Shown here one piece after another: positions 23,285 to 32,223 of a stretch of DNA of 64,000 nucleotides. The DNA is taken from contig JAFTVH010000148.1 of NCBI GenBank assembly GCA_017465845.1, positions 1-64,000 on the forward strand, in the 5' to 3' direction. Below the pieces are notes generated by a model, which was not told where the DNA came from, ran no database searches, and saw only the letters and a program-made list of their open reading frames with translations. Numbering within the stretch: the first letter of the stretch is position 1; the number at the start of each line of letters is the position of its first letter. Source of the DNA: Lachnospiraceae bacterium (GTDB lineage Bacteria > Bacillota > Clostridia > Lachnospirales > Lachnospiraceae). The position numbers were made by a program, and so were the translations under genes.

Positions 23285-24742
23285 TTATTTGTCTACTTCC
23301 TCATTGGAACTTCCGGCGGCAACCTTTCCGCCAAGGAATCCGGATAATACCGCTGATAGATCTACGCCGGTAGATTCCTTCAGTCCATCAGTAACCTGAG
23401 TAACAGTACTCATGATGTCTTTCATCAGCTTAGCAGAATTTCCCTCACCATACATGGTGATTCGATCAACATTGCTAAGTGGTGTCGCTGCATTTTTAAC
23501 AACTTCAGGCAGGGCTTTAAAATACATTTCAAGAACAGCGGCTTCACCCATTTTAGCCATAGCTTCAGCTTTCTTTTCAATACCTTCAGCTTCTGCAATA
23601 GCTTTTGCTTTGATTGCTTCCGCCTCGGCAAGACCTTTGGTTCTGATACCTTCAGCTTCCTGTTCCATGGTATATTTTTGTGCCTCAGCTTTGGCTTTCA
23701 TAGCATCAGCCTCTTTTTCGGTTTCAAACTTTCTTGCTTCTGCTTCGCGCTGGCGCTCATAAAGCTGTGCATCGGCTTCCTGCTGTTTAGCAAACTTTTC
23801 AGCTTCCGCTTTCTTCTTAATCTGTGCATCCAGAGCCTGTTCCATTACCTCAGCCTCTTTCTGCTTTAACAGAATTTCCTTTTCCTGTTTGGCAATATTA
23901 GCATTTGCTGTAGTGATTTCAACCGTTTTACGCTGTTCCTCTTCCTGTATCTTATAAGCTGCATCGGCTTCTGCGCGTTTTACATCTGCAGCTTTTTTCA
24001 GTTCTGCTTTCTGAATGTCCAGTTCATTCTGCTTCTTGGCAATTTCTGAAGCGGCGTTTACTTCAGCTTCATTGGCTTCTCTTTTCGCATTAGCCTGGGC
24101 TTTGGCAATTTCTTTTTCACTTTCTGCACGGGAAATTGCAGCGTTTTTCTGGATTTTTACGATATTGTCTACACCCAGATTCTCAATAACGCCATTGCCG
24201 TCTACAAAGTTCTGTACATTAAAGCTGATAATATCAAGTCCCATAGCAGCAAGGTCAGGTTCTGCATTTTCTTTTACCAAAAGCGCAAATTTCTGGCGAT
24301 CAGAAACCATCTCTTCAAGGGCCATCTTACCTACAATCTCACGGACATTACCTTCCAGAACCTCTCTGGCAACTCTTCCGATATAATCAGAATTTTTATT
24401 TAAAAAGTTCTGTGCTGCAAGTTTCAAACGGTCCTCGTTATCACTGATTTTTACATTAACAGTAGCATCCACATTAATGTTTATGTAGTCTGCAGTAGGC
24501 ACAGCGTTGGATGTCTTAACATCAATGGGAATGAGCTGCAGGTTCAGTTCATCCTTTCTTTCCAGAAAAGGAATTTTAATTCCTGCTTTTCCTATCAATA
24601 CCTTTGGTGTCTTTCTAAGACCCGAAATAATTATTGCGGTGTCCGGCGATGCCTTTACATAACCGGTCAGGAAAATGATCAGTATCAATACAATCAGGGC
24701 GATAACAGGTACGGCTGTGAATAAAATAGTTGAATTTGGCAT
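23285..24742 (-). CDS. floT: Flotillin-like SPFH membrane protein
   Basis: The 485-residue protein has one N-terminal membrane segment (about residues 8-28) and an SPFH domain (about 30-200). A long Ala/Glu/Lys-rich coiled coil (about 200-400) follows, with many EAEA-type repeats and a C-terminal tail ending in the LSGFLGGKV region. This is the layout of FloT/YuaG, which forms large oligomers in ordered membrane microdomains and helps assemble membrane complexes. It stands alone here; no NfeD-like partner is adjacent. Confidence 0.88.
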   Translation of the reverse strand: MPNSTILFTAVPVIALIVLILIIFLTGYVKASPDTAIIISGLRKTPKVLIGKAGIKIPFLERKDELNLQLIPIDVKTSNAVPTADYININVDATVNVKISDNEDRLKLAAQNFLNKNSDYIGRVAREVLEGNVREIVGKMALEEMVSDRQKFALLVKENAEPDLAAMGLDIISFNVQNFVDGNGVIENLGVDNIVKIQKNAAISRAESEKEIAKAQANAKREANEAEVNAASEIAKKQNELDIQKAELKKAADVKRAEADAAYKIQEEEQRKTVEITTANANIAKQEKEILLKQKEAEVMEQALDAQIKKKAEAEKFAKQQEADAQLYERQREAEARKFETEKEADAMKAKAEAQKYTMEQEAEGIRTKGLAEAEAIKAKAIAEAEGIEKKAEAMAKMGEAAVLEMYFKALPEVVKNAATPLSNVDRITMYGEGNSAKLMKDIMSTVTQVTDGLKESTGVDLSAVLSGFLGGKVAAGSSNEEVDK

Positions 24743-24870
24743 AATTTTACTCTCCTCTTCTTTGATATTGATTCGTCAATTGTTGAATCTAATCATAATT
24801 TATCATAAAATTGCCGAAAAATAAATGCCTATTTTAACATATTACGACAAATAACGTATAGATTTCTGAA

Positions 24871-25317
24871 CTATAAATTATCTGAATCAAGAATCACCGT
24901 AAAAGGTCCGTCATTTAATAATTCTACTTTCATATCTGCACCAAAAGAACCATGTTCAACTACAGCTACTTCCTTCCTGCACTTTTCAATAATATATTCG
25001 TATAGTTCTTCAGCCAGAACAGGATCGCCCGCATTGATAAAGGACGGCCTGTTGCCTTTCTTGCAATCTGCATATAAAGTAAATTGCGATACCAATAATA
25101 AGGAGCCATTTACACTTTTTAAATCCAGATTTGTCTTGCCGCTTTCATCTTGGAAAATACGCAGACCAATCAGCTTCTTTATCATTTTGTCAGCAATTTC
25201 CCTGGTATCCGTTTGGCTTACACCAATTAGTACCAGGAATCCGTGACCTATATTACCGATTCTCTCCTCTTCTACTGTCACACTTGCGTGCTGAACGCGT
25301 TGAATTACAAATCTCAT
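24871..25317 (-). CDS. dtd: D-aminoacyl-tRNA deacylase
   Basis: Dtd removes D-amino acids (and glycine from tRNA-Ala) mischarged onto tRNA. The 148-residue length is standard. Family motifs are the [15 protein letters not shown] start, [17 protein letters not shown] with the catalytic Ser-Gln-x-Thr, and the C-terminal [11 protein letters not shown]. It is followed downstream by the flotillin gene and preceded by the AI-2E family transporter gene. Confidence 0.95.
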   Translation of the reverse strand: MRFVIQRVQHASVTVEEERIGNIGHGFLVLIGVSQTDTREIADKMIKKLIGLRIFQDESGKTNLDLKSVNGSLLLVSQFTLYADCKKGNRPSFINAGDPVLAEELYEYIIEKCRKEVAVVEHGSFGADMKVELLNDGPFTVILDSDNL

Positions 25318-25352
25318 TTATATGATCCTCTCAATCTTTTCATTTTATTAAT

Positions 25353-26768
25353 CTATTCTTTGTTCGTATCCTCTTCAACTTTATTTTCTTGAAAAGACGC
25401 TTCATTTTCATCTATGTTGTCATTTGTGCTGTCTGCATTTGAAGAGATTCCCGCATCAATTCTGAAATCCTCTTCACTACTGTAAAATCGTTTGCCGATA
25501 CAGGCATGATAATCACCATTTTCATTATAATCATGGAAACCATTATGATCTACAGCACCCAGATTAATATAATTGCCGGTTCCTTCCGGCATGTTTTTCT
25601 TGCGTAAGGATGCACTTACAAAAGATTTGATCATTGCATAAAGAACCGCAAATAAAGGTACGCCAATGATCATTCCCAACACACCGAACAAACCGCCGAA
25701 CAAAGTAATTGAGAAAATCACCCAGAATCCGGTAATACCTGTGGAATCCCCAAGAATCTTAGGTCCCAGGATATTTCCGTCAAACTGTTGCAGAACAACT
25801 ATAAATATGACAAAATATACGCAATTCAGCGGATGCGCCGGATCTACCACGAATATCAATATGGTGGTAGGAATAGCGCCAAGGAAAGGACCAAAAAAAG
25901 GAATAATATTGGTCACTCCGATCACTACGCTGACAAGTGCTGCGTAAGGTGTCTTCATTAAAGAGGTGCCAATAAAACACAGAATACCTATAATGATGGA
26001 ATCAAGTATCTTTCCGCCCACAAAGCCAATGAAAGTCTTATGTGTGAACCTGAAATTATTGATGACTACATTGGCCATATCACGATGGAATACTGCATAC
26101 ATAATTTTCTTAGCCTGACCTGCAAAAGTCTCCTTGTTTGAAAGCACATAAATGGAAATAATGAAACCTATAATAAAATCCCACAATACGCCCAATGTGC
26201 TGAGTACACTTATTGATACCGTTTTGATTACTTCACTAGTTGCGGACAACAGTGTATTATTCATCCACAATTCAAGCTCATTGGAATATCTATCGATATT
26301 CTTAGTAACGTAATTCTTAATATCGGGATTATTAGCCAAAAGTTCATTTAGCCAAACCGTAATATTGTTCAGATACGTATCAAAATTGACTACAATGTTC
26401 TGTATACTGGGTACAATTTGAGATAACAACATTGCAATCAAAATATATATCACAAAGAAGAATAAAAATGCTGTAATCAGAATTCCTGTTCCTCTAATAA
26501 CCTTATTTCTCCTTACAGATTCCTTGATTCCGATTTTGTTGCATAATACAAATAATATCTTTCGTTCAACGAAATTAAGTACCGGCGTAAGAAGATACGC
26601 CGTTCCAAGCCCAAACATAATAGGCATCAATATCTCTACCACTGAAGCAAGATTTGCCCGAAGATTTGAAACATGGAAAATCAAATAATAGAAACATATG
26701 CTGGCTGCTATCACCAGGAATGCAGTCAATCCCCAACGAATGTATTTGTTATTAAGCTTAAATTTCAT
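25353..26768 (-). CDS. AI-2E family (PerM-type) membrane transporter
   Basis: A 471-residue membrane protein with about eight hydrophobic segments and the family's central hydrophilic loop (about residues 120-210). The conserved late block GPKILGDSTGITGFWVIFSI and FGVLGMIIGVPLFAVLYAMI follows. The C-terminal 80 residues are polar and very acidic. The family includes putative autoinducer exporters and Na+/H+ antiporters; substrate is unknown. No luxS lies nearby. Confidence 0.88.
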   Translation of the reverse strand: MKFKLNNKYIRWGLTAFLVIAASICFYYLIFHVSNLRANLASVVEILMPIMFGLGTAYLLTPVLNFVERKILFVLCNKIGIKESVRRNKVIRGTGILITAFLFFFVIYILIAMLLSQIVPSIQNIVVNFDTYLNNITVWLNELLANNPDIKNYVTKNIDRYSNELELWMNNTLLSATSEVIKTVSISVLSTLGVLWDFIIGFIISIYVLSNKETFAGQAKKIMYAVFHRDMANVVINNFRFTHKTFIGFVGGKILDSIIIGILCFIGTSLMKTPYAALVSVVIGVTNIIPFFGPFLGAIPTTILIFVVDPAHPLNCVYFVIFIVVLQQFDGNILGPKILGDSTGITGFWVIFSITLFGGLFGVLGMIIGVPLFAVLYAMIKSFVSASLRKKNMPEGTGNYINLGAVDHNGFHDYNENGDYHACIGKRFYSSEEDFRIDAGISSNADSTNDNIDENEASFQENKVEEDTNKE

Positions 26769-26891
26769 AGAACTCCCTTTCCTTTAGTAACTTGATAACT
26801 ATATCATACACTCTCTTGGAAAATATAACAAGTAAAGGTTGCCTAAAGAAAGCTGAAATTTTTCTAAAAAGACTCCTTTCCTGTAACCTTC

Positions 26892-27494
26892 TCAGATTCC
26901 CCTTACACAATCTGTTGAGACTAATTCAAATCTGATAAAATATCCTTGATTATGACTGCATACGGGGCAAATTGAAGGAGCCTCTGTACCTTTATAGACA
27001 TAGCCGCAATTTAAACACATCCACTCCACCTCTGTATCTGATACAAAGAGCTTCCCTTCCTCCATCAGTCTGGCAAAACAACCGAATCTATCACCATGGA
27101 TTTTCTCAATCTCTGCAATCATTCGAAAAGATGCAGCAACTTTAGCAAATCCTTCCTCTTCAGCTTTCTCGGCAAAATTCTTATAGACATCATCATGTTC
27201 CTCATACTCGTTGTGCTGGGCCTTTTTTAATAATTCTTCGACTCTATCGGATATGTCTACCGGATAGCCGCCATCAATAAAGATATTTTCTCCCGCAAGT
27301 TCTTTCAGGTGATTATAAAATATTTCAGCATGCTCTTTCTCTTGGTCCGCGGTAAATCCAAATACTGCATTGATTACATACAGTCCGTTCTTTTTGGCTG
27401 CAGCTGCCGCAAATGTGTATCGATTTCTAGCCTGGCTTTCTCCGGCAAAGGCTCTCATTAAATTATCCTTTGTCACACTGTCTTTAAAATCCAT
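26892..27494 (-). CDS. rbr: Rubrerythrin
   Basis: A 200-residue peroxide-scavenging protein of anaerobes. The N-terminal ferritin-like four-helix domain (about 1-140) carries the di-iron Glu/His motifs (GESQARNRY, EKEHAEIFY, AEIEKIHGDRF). The C-terminal rubredoxin-like domain has Cys160, Cys163, Cys176 and Cys179. It transfers electrons to reduce H2O2 to water. The gene stands alone, divergent from the TtcA-like gene. I looked for an obvious PerR box upstream and did not see one. Confidence 0.95.
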   Translation of the reverse strand: MDFKDSVTKDNLMRAFAGESQARNRYTFAAAAAKKNGLYVINAVFGFTADQEKEHAEIFYNHLKELAGENIFIDGGYPVDISDRVEELLKKAQHNEYEEHDDVYKNFAEKAEEEGFAKVAASFRMIAEIEKIHGDRFGCFARLMEEGKLFVSDTEVEWMCLNCGYVYKGTEAPSICPVCSHNQGYFIRFELVSTDCVRGI

Positions 27495-27681
27495 TAACGC
27501 CTCCTTTGAGTACTGTTTGTTATTTTTTATATCTGTTACTCTTTACAAATCATTCCCCGATTCTCAAAAGAATATTCATTTTTCTATTGTATCTTGCCTC
27601 AAAAAAGGATAAAATAATCTGGTCAACGAAATTGTAAAATATTACAGTTATGAATAACTAATAAAACAAGGTGGTATACCA

Positions 27682-28413
27682 ATGAAATTACAACAGGTAT
27701 TAAGTTATGTCCGCAAAGCTGTAGACGATTATCATATGATTGAAGAAGGTGATAAAATTGCAATCGGTATCTCCGGGGGCAAGGACAGTCTTACGTTACT
27801 GTATGCATTACACGGATTGCAGCGATTCTATCCAAAGCATTTTAACATCCATGCTGTAACCGTGGATTTGGGATTTGAAAATCTAAATCTGGAAAAAATC
27901 AAGGCACTCTGCGAGGAGCTTGAAGTGGAATATACCATCGTACATACCGACATAGCCCAAATCATTTTTGAAGAACGCAAAGAAAGCAATCCCTGTTCCT
28001 TGTGTGCAAAAATGCGAAAGGGTGCGCTAAATGATGCGATCAAAGCAGCAGGCTGCAACAAAGTGGCATATGCTCATCATAAAGATGATGTAGTGGAAAC
28101 GATGTTAATGTCTCTTATTTTTGAGGGACGTTTCCACACGTTCTCTCCCGTCACTTATTTGGACAGAATGGAGTTGACTGTAATCCGACCATTAATGTAT
28201 ATGAATGAAGTAGACGTCATTGGTTTTGTCAATAAGTATCAGGTACCGGTAGTAAAAAGTCCATGTCCGGCTGACGGTTACACCAAACGGGAATATATCA
28301 AAAATCTTCTGCGACAGTTAAATCTAGAAAACCCCGGTGTCAAGGAGCGTATGTTTACCGCAATCCAAAACGGCAATTTGAAAGGATGGTCAGAGTACTT
28401 TGGCAGCAAATAA
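27682..28413 (+). CDS. TtcA-like tRNA thiolation ATPase
   Basis: A 243-residue PP-loop protein with SGGKDS at residues 31-36 for ATP binding. It has a CxxC pair (C105 and C108) plus C195, the three cysteines that hold a 4Fe-4S cluster in TtcA enzymes, which make 2-thiocytidine at tRNA position 32. It is shorter than E. coli TtcA and could modify another position, so the exact product is inferred. Its end overlaps the recombinase gene start by 14 bases. Confidence 0.85.
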   Translation: MKLQQVLSYVRKAVDDYHMIEEGDKIAIGISGGKDSLTLLYALHGLQRFYPKHFNIHAVTVDLGFENLNLEKIKALCEELEVEYTIVHTDIAQIIFEERKESNPCSLCAKMRKGALNDAIKAAGCNKVAYAHHKDDVVETMLMSLIFEGRFHTFSPVTYLDRMELTVIRPLMYMNEVDVIGFVNKYQVPVVKSPCPADGYTKREYIKNLLRQLNLENPGVKERMFTAIQNGNLKGWSEYFGSK

Positions 28414-29461
28414 TAAAACTGATAATTATCACGATGAACAAAACAAACAAAATATTATCAAACTCCGTAATGTCCTGGATTCGCTTCCCGGTTTCTGTCG
28501 CACATTCTTCAGAGGTATTGAAGAATATACTTCGGCAAGAACGAGATTGGCATATGCCTATGATATCAGGCTTTTCTTTGAATTCCTTCATGAGAAGAAC
28601 AGCATCTGTGCAAAAATGGAGATAAACGATTATCCCTTGTCTTTGTTAGACCAGTTGACAAGGATGGATATCATCGAATACCTGGAGTATATAACACTAT
28701 ACCAAAAAGATGGCAAAGACGTAACTAATGATGAACGTGGTAAATCCAGAAAGCTGGCATCTTTACGTAGCTTCTATAACTTCTTCTACCAGAATGAAAT
28801 GATTGAGAAGAATCCAGCTGCCCTGGTGCCACTTCCCAAAAAGCATGAGAAAGAAATCATTCGTCTGGAACCCAATGAAGTAGCCATTCTTCTTGACCAG
28901 GTAGAGGAAGGAACAAAGCTCACAAAGAAAGAATTAGAATATCACAAAAAGACTAAAATCAGAGATGTAGCATTGCTCACTTTACTCCTTGGAACGGGAA
29001 TCCGAGTCTCTGAATGTGTGGGACTGGACCTCAAGGATATTGATTTCGATGTTGATGGAATAAAAATACGCCGAAAAGGTGGATATGAGGCTGTTATCTA
29101 CTTCGGTGAAGAAGTGGAATCCGCTCTTATTGATTACCTTGAAGAGAGAGATCACATAGTTCCATGCGAAGGCCATGAAAATGCACTGTTCCTCTCTTTG
29201 CAGAACAAGCGTATTTCAGTTCGATCTGTAGAGAATCTGGTGAAAAAATATGCTTCCCGTGTAACTACACTGAAAAAAATCACTCCTCATAAGCTTCGCA
29301 GTACCTACGGTACTTCTCTGTACCGAGAAACAAATGATATCTATCTTGTAGCCGACGTCCTGGGACATAAAGACGTTAATACCACCAGAAAGCACTACGC
29401 AGCTCAGGCTGATGAACGCAGACGCAGCGCTGCGAACAAGGTACGACTACGTGAAAATTAA
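28400..29461 (+). CDS. Tyrosine recombinase of the XerC/XerD type
   Basis: A 353-residue site-specific recombinase. The N-terminal SAM-like DNA-binding domain spans about 25-150. The catalytic domain carries R202 (GTGIRVSE), a Lys in the RRKGG turn, H297-x-x-R300 (HKLRSTY), H323 (LGHKD) and the nucleophile Y333 (HYAAQ). All catalytic residues are present. It is about 50 residues longer than E. coli XerD. It overlaps ttcA, lies next to lexA and shows no att sites or cargo, so I read it as a chromosomal Xer rather than an integrase. Confidence 0.88.
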   Translation: MAANNKTDNYHDEQNKQNIIKLRNVLDSLPGFCRTFFRGIEEYTSARTRLAYAYDIRLFFEFLHEKNSICAKMEINDYPLSLLDQLTRMDIIEYLEYITLYQKDGKDVTNDERGKSRKLASLRSFYNFFYQNEMIEKNPAALVPLPKKHEKEIIRLEPNEVAILLDQVEEGTKLTKKELEYHKKTKIRDVALLTLLLGTGIRVSECVGLDLKDIDFDVDGIKIRRKGGYEAVIYFGEEVESALIDYLEERDHIVPCEGHENALFLSLQNKRISVRSVENLVKKYASRVTTLKKITPHKLRSTYGTSLYRETNDIYLVADVLGHKDVNTTRKHYAAQADERRRSAANKVRLREN

Positions 29462-29465
29462 CATG

Positions 29466-29515
29466 AAACACCCTATCTCGATTTAGCCCCGCAAAGGTAA
29501 TTGGACAGGGTGTTT
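29466..29515. terminator. Shared terminator between the recombinase and LysM genes
   Basis: AAACACCCT (29466-29474) pairs perfectly with AGGGTGTTT (29507-29515) in the gap between convergent genes, with A/T-rich ends that could serve both strands. Confidence 0.65.
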
Positions 29516-29527
29516 AATCATTCAAAG

Positions 29528-29941
29528 CTACTTATATTCGTTAGAATAATAAGGCACAATAAGCATCTGTCCTTCTCTGATAGTATCACCTTTTATATGG
29601 TTGATACTTCTAACTTCATTCATGTAATCAAATATATTGTCGTAATGACTGTCGCAATATTCCCGTGCTATAGACCACAAAGAGTCTCCATATTCTACTT
29701 GTATATCAGTATAATACTTAAATGACATGTTTCCAATTTCTGATTCTGCATATGATGTGATAGAATAATAAGAAACAGCCATCACAAGTACCAGACATAC
29801 AGTAAATGCCAGCAGCAAAATACGATTACGAATCTCTCGCTGTCTTCTGATTCTCCACTTGTAATTCCTGTAATCTCTTTCGCTCAAGTAACCTCTCCTC
29901 AATTGACTTTCCATAAATTCTTTGCTTACCTGATATCTCAT
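29528..29941 (-). CDS. YneA-like LysM protein, likely SOS-induced division inhibitor
   Basis: The 137-residue product has a basic cytoplasmic start (KWRIRRQREIRNRI) and one membrane segment at about residues 41-62. An extracellular LysM peptidoglycan-binding domain spans about 83-133 (VEYGDSLWSIAREY, IREGQMLIVPY). This layout, divergent from lexA with LexA boxes in the gap, is that of Bacillus YneA, which delays cell division during DNA damage. Sequence similarity to YneA itself is not strong by eye, so function is inferred from layout. The perfect LexA box at 29982-29995 lies in its promoter region. Confidence 0.78.
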   Translation of the reverse strand: MRYQVSKEFMESQLRRGYLSERDYRNYKWRIRRQREIRNRILLLAFTVCLVLVMAVSYYSITSYAESEIGNMSFKYYTDIQVEYGDSLWSIAREYCDSHYDNIFDYMNEVRSINHIKGDTIREGQMLIVPYYSNEYK

Positions 29942-29981
29942 ATGTACACCCTCTCGACATGCGTATTAATTTTATACTCGC

Positions 29982-29995
29982 AGAACATTTGTTCT
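29982..29995. promoter_or_regulatory. LexA box 1, perfect core
   Basis: AGAAC-ATTT-GTTCT is a perfect inverted repeat matching the Gram-positive GAAC-N4-GTTC core. It sits just upstream of a TATAAA -10-like sequence (minus strand, 29971-29976) of the YneA-like gene, so bound LexA would block that promoter. Confidence 0.85.
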
Positions 29996-30008
29996 GATTG
30001 TATTTTAC

Positions 30009-30022
30009 CGAACATACATTCG
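30009..30022. promoter_or_regulatory. LexA box 2
   Basis: CGAAC-ATAC-ATTCG matches the consensus CGAAC-N4-GTTCG with one mismatch. It lies midway between the two divergent genes, 27 bp (centre to centre) from box 1. Confidence 0.75.
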
Positions 30023-30048
30023 TTTGTCAATAGTATTTTTGAAAATAC

Positions 30049-30075
30049 CGAACATATTTTTGGAATATATGTTTG
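30049..30075. promoter_or_regulatory. Two degenerate LexA boxes over the lexA promoter
   Basis: CGAAC-ATAT-TTTTG (30049-30062) and GGAAT-ATAT-GTTTG (30062-30075) abut. Each keeps one good half site and the ATAT spacer. The second overlaps the lexA -35 box, suitable for autoregulation. Confidence 0.55.
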
Positions 30076-30101
30076 CTTTTCTCAAGAATCTATGCTATAC
30101 T
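30073..30101 (+). promoter_or_regulatory. lexA promoter
   Basis: TTGCTT (30073-30078) and TATACT (30096-30101) have a 17-base spacer. The start codon at 30141 follows with GGAGG 8 bases upstream of it. Confidence 0.7.
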
Positions 30102-30140
30102 TTTTTTAGTTACAACATTTTACATATGGAGGTTATTTTT

Positions 30141-30758
30141 ATGGGATATGGTAAGATTACTGCCAAACAGCAGGAGATTCTGGATTATATAAAGAATGAG
30201 ATTTTGAAGAAAGGATATCCTCCTACAGTCCGCGAGATATGCGAGACTGTTCATTTGAAGTCCACCTCTTCCGTACACTCTCATCTTGAGACTCTGGAAA
30301 AGAATGGATATATACGCAGGGATCCTACGAAGCCCAGAGCTATTGAAATCTGTGATGACAGTTTTCAGATGGTGCGCACCGAGATGGTCAGCCTTCCTGT
30401 AGTTGGCAATGTTGCCGCAGGACAGCCCATCCTTGCTGAAGAGAATATCGAAGAATATTTTCCTGTTCCCGCAGAGATGGTTCCCAAGGGCGAATCTTTT
30501 ATTCTGAATGTTCGCGGTGATTCCATGGTCAATGCCGGCATCCTGAATGGCGACAGAGTATTTGTAAACCAATGCTCTACTGCCAATAACGGTGATATAG
30601 TCGTTGCGCTGATTGATGATTCCGCCACAGTGAAACGTTTCTATCGTGAGAAAGATCATATTCGTCTCCAGCCTGAAAATGACTATATGGATCCCATTAT
30701 TGTTGATGACTGTGAGATTCTTGGAAAAGTGTTCGGTATTTATAGAATCTATCACTGA
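30141..30758 (+). CDS. lexA: LexA repressor
   Basis: The SOS repressor, 205 residues. The N-terminal winged helix (about 1-65, [20 protein letters not shown]) binds DNA. The self-cleavage site is Ala93-Gly94 ([11 protein letters not shown]), and the catalytic pair is Ser128 (RGDSMV) and Lys165 (SATVKRFY). On RecA filament contact it cleaves itself and releases repair and checkpoint genes. The start is set by GGAGG and the family N-terminus; an in-frame ATG at 30024 would lie inside the operator region. It is divergent from the YneA-like gene. Confidence 0.97.
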   Translation: MGYGKITAKQQEILDYIKNEILKKGYPPTVREICETVHLKSTSSVHSHLETLEKNGYIRRDPTKPRAIEICDDSFQMVRTEMVSLPVVGNVAAGQPILAEENIEEYFPVPAEMVPKGESFILNVRGDSMVNAGILNGDRVFVNQCSTANNGDIVVALIDDSATVKRFYREKDHIRLQPENDYMDPIIVDDCEILGKVFGIYRIYH

Positions 30759-30799
30759 TATTTTTTAAAATTTATGCAACAGTCTAAAGAAAATGTATA

Positions 30800-30853
30800 T
30801 TACGGGATTATTCAGGAAAAGCTATGATTGAACAGTAAGCTGCACTGTGCAGC
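30800..30853 (+). promoter_or_regulatory. Promoter and palindrome in front of the DUF378 gene
   Basis: TTACGG (30800-30805) and TATGAT (30823-30828) have a 17-base spacer. A perfect palindrome GCTGCAC-T-GTGCAGC (30839-30853) falls at about +5 to +20 of the expected transcript, a classic repressor position. It lies before the GGAGG ribosome site. Confidence 0.45.
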
Positions 30854-30873
30854 GAAATGAATGGAGGTTAATC

Positions 30874-31086
30874 ATGGGTAGTAAATTTCTTAATTGTACA
30901 GCTTTGACCGTAGCCATCATTGGTGCAATCAACTGGGGGCTGATCGGCATTTTCCGTTTCGATCTGGTAGCTTTCATCTTTGGGGAAATGTCATGGCTTT
31001 CAAGAATTATTTATACTCTCGTAGGACTGTGCGGATTGTATTTGATAACTTTTTATATGCGTCTATCAGACGGTAGCGATGATTAA
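30874..31086 (+). CDS. DUF378 small membrane protein
   Basis: A 70-residue protein with two membrane segments separated by the conserved INWGLIGIFRFDLVAFIFG turn, the signature of DUF378. The start at 30874 has GGAGG 7 bases upstream and gives the family N-terminus; an in-frame ATG at 30847 lacks a site. It stands alone between lexA and a terminator. Function of the family is unknown. Confidence 0.85.
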   Translation: MGSKFLNCTALTVAIIGAINWGLIGIFRFDLVAFIFGEMSWLSRIIYTLVGLCGLYLITFYMRLSDGSDD

Positions 31087-31108
31087 TTAGCGCACTTCCG
31101 AATAAGTA

Positions 31109-31145
31109 AAAAGCCTGCTGAACCCAGTGTTCACAGGCTTTTCTT
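31109..31145 (+). terminator. Terminator after the DUF378 gene
   Basis: AAAAGCCTG (31109-31117) pairs with CAGGCTTTT (31134-31142), giving a 9-bp stem flanked by A and T tracts. It may also serve minus-strand transcripts of rsfS, which ends at 31200. Confidence 0.8.
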
Positions 31146-31199
31146 TATACCTTTTGTCGTTATTCCATGTATGAGACGCGACCATTTCTGAGATTTTCA

Positions 31200-31550
31200 C
31201 TAAATTTCTTTCGGATCTATCTGCTTTCCATCTCTCCAGATTCTCTCCAGATCATACAGCAAGCGATTTTCCTTATCAAAAATATGCACAATGACATCCT
31301 GGAAATCCATCAGAATCCAATTGGCTGTATCATATCCTTCTACCTGTCTGGATGGATATCCTGCTCTTCCCAGCTTCTCTTCTACATTATCGCTAAGTGC
31401 CTGAATCTGGCTGCGGTTGGTACCGCCTGCAATAATAAAATAGTCCGCAATCACTGACACTTCACTGATATCAATAACTTTAATATCTTCTGCTTTTTTA
31501 TCTTCCAATGCCTCTATAGCAAGCTTAGCCATTTCTGCTGATTTACTCAT
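31200..31550 (-). CDS. rsfS: Ribosomal silencing factor RsfS
   Basis: RsfS binds L14 on the 50S subunit and blocks subunit joining when nutrients are scarce. The 116-residue product shows the family core SEVSVIADYFIIAGGTN, followed by SQIQALSDNVEEKL and DTANWILMDFQDVIVHIF. I start it at the ATG at 31550 (AGGAGAAGG upstream), which overlaps the end of yqeK by 8 bases. It closes the yhbY-nadD-yqeK-rsfS group. Confidence 0.93.
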   Translation of the reverse strand: MSKSAEMAKLAIEALEDKKAEDIKVIDISEVSVIADYFIIAGGTNRSQIQALSDNVEEKLGRAGYPSRQVEGYDTANWILMDFQDVIVHIFDKENRLLYDLERIWRDGKQIDPKEI

Positions 31551-32130
31551 TTCCTTCTCCTTTTCCTGTATAATAATCATATGTCTTGCGTGTCATGGGA
31601 TCAATTTCCCCTTCTGTACTTTCCAGATACTCCAAAATATCTTTCAGAATAACCACCAAAGTTTGGTCCAGATCGATAAATGCCATCTTTCTTACTTGCG
31701 AAAGATTCGGAGCCTGTTTTCTGTTAGGCTCGATATAATCTGCAATAAAAATGATTTTTTCCAAAAGTGACATACCGGGACGGCCTGTGGTATGGTTCAG
31801 AATCGCATTTATGACATCCGAATTCGTCACATGAAATTCGTCCATAGCCAGATAACTACCTACTTTAGCATGAAGCAAAAAAGGATTTCTACGTTCAATT
31901 TCATTTATACTGATATTGTGCTTCTCACAGATTGCAAGGCGTTTCTCATCGGTAAGGCATTTTGCACAGTCATGAAGCAGTCCTGCCATTTCAGCATCCT
32001 TCAACGAAGCGCCATAACGCATGGCTAGCGCAGTAGCAGTATAAGCAACACCCAATGTATGCTCATATCTTTTAGCATCCTGAGCTTTCTCCATGGCTTT
32101 TCTGATTTTTCTCATATCGGTGTTCTTCAT
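31543..32130 (-). CDS. yqeK: YqeK HD-domain dinucleoside polyphosphate hydrolase
   Basis: A 195-residue HD-domain metal hydrolase. The conserved His in YEHTLGVAYTA, the HD pair in GLLHDCAK, and later HAKVGSYLA and NAILNHTTG complete the metal site. Family members split Ap4A symmetrically to ADP. It sits between nadD and rsfS, its usual neighbours in Firmicutes. Confidence 0.92.
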   Translation of the reverse strand: MKNTDMRKIRKAMEKAQDAKRYEHTLGVAYTATALAMRYGASLKDAEMAGLLHDCAKCLTDEKRLAICEKHNISINEIERRNPFLLHAKVGSYLAMDEFHVTNSDVINAILNHTTGRPGMSLLEKIIFIADYIEPNRKQAPNLSQVRKMAFIDLDQTLVVILKDILEYLESTEGEIDPMTRKTYDYYTGKGEGNE

Positions 32131-32223
32131 ATCAGTCCTCTTTTCTGTTGGTGCTCATTTTAACCGAATCAAGTAAGTCGAAGCGGGTTATAAATATCCG
32201 CTGATATCATAAGAATATCAGGA

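Noticed and set aside
28400-29461. Phage or integrative element integrase
   Set aside because: The recombinase overlaps a tRNA-modification gene and is next to lexA; there are no attachment repeats, excisionase or cargo genes.
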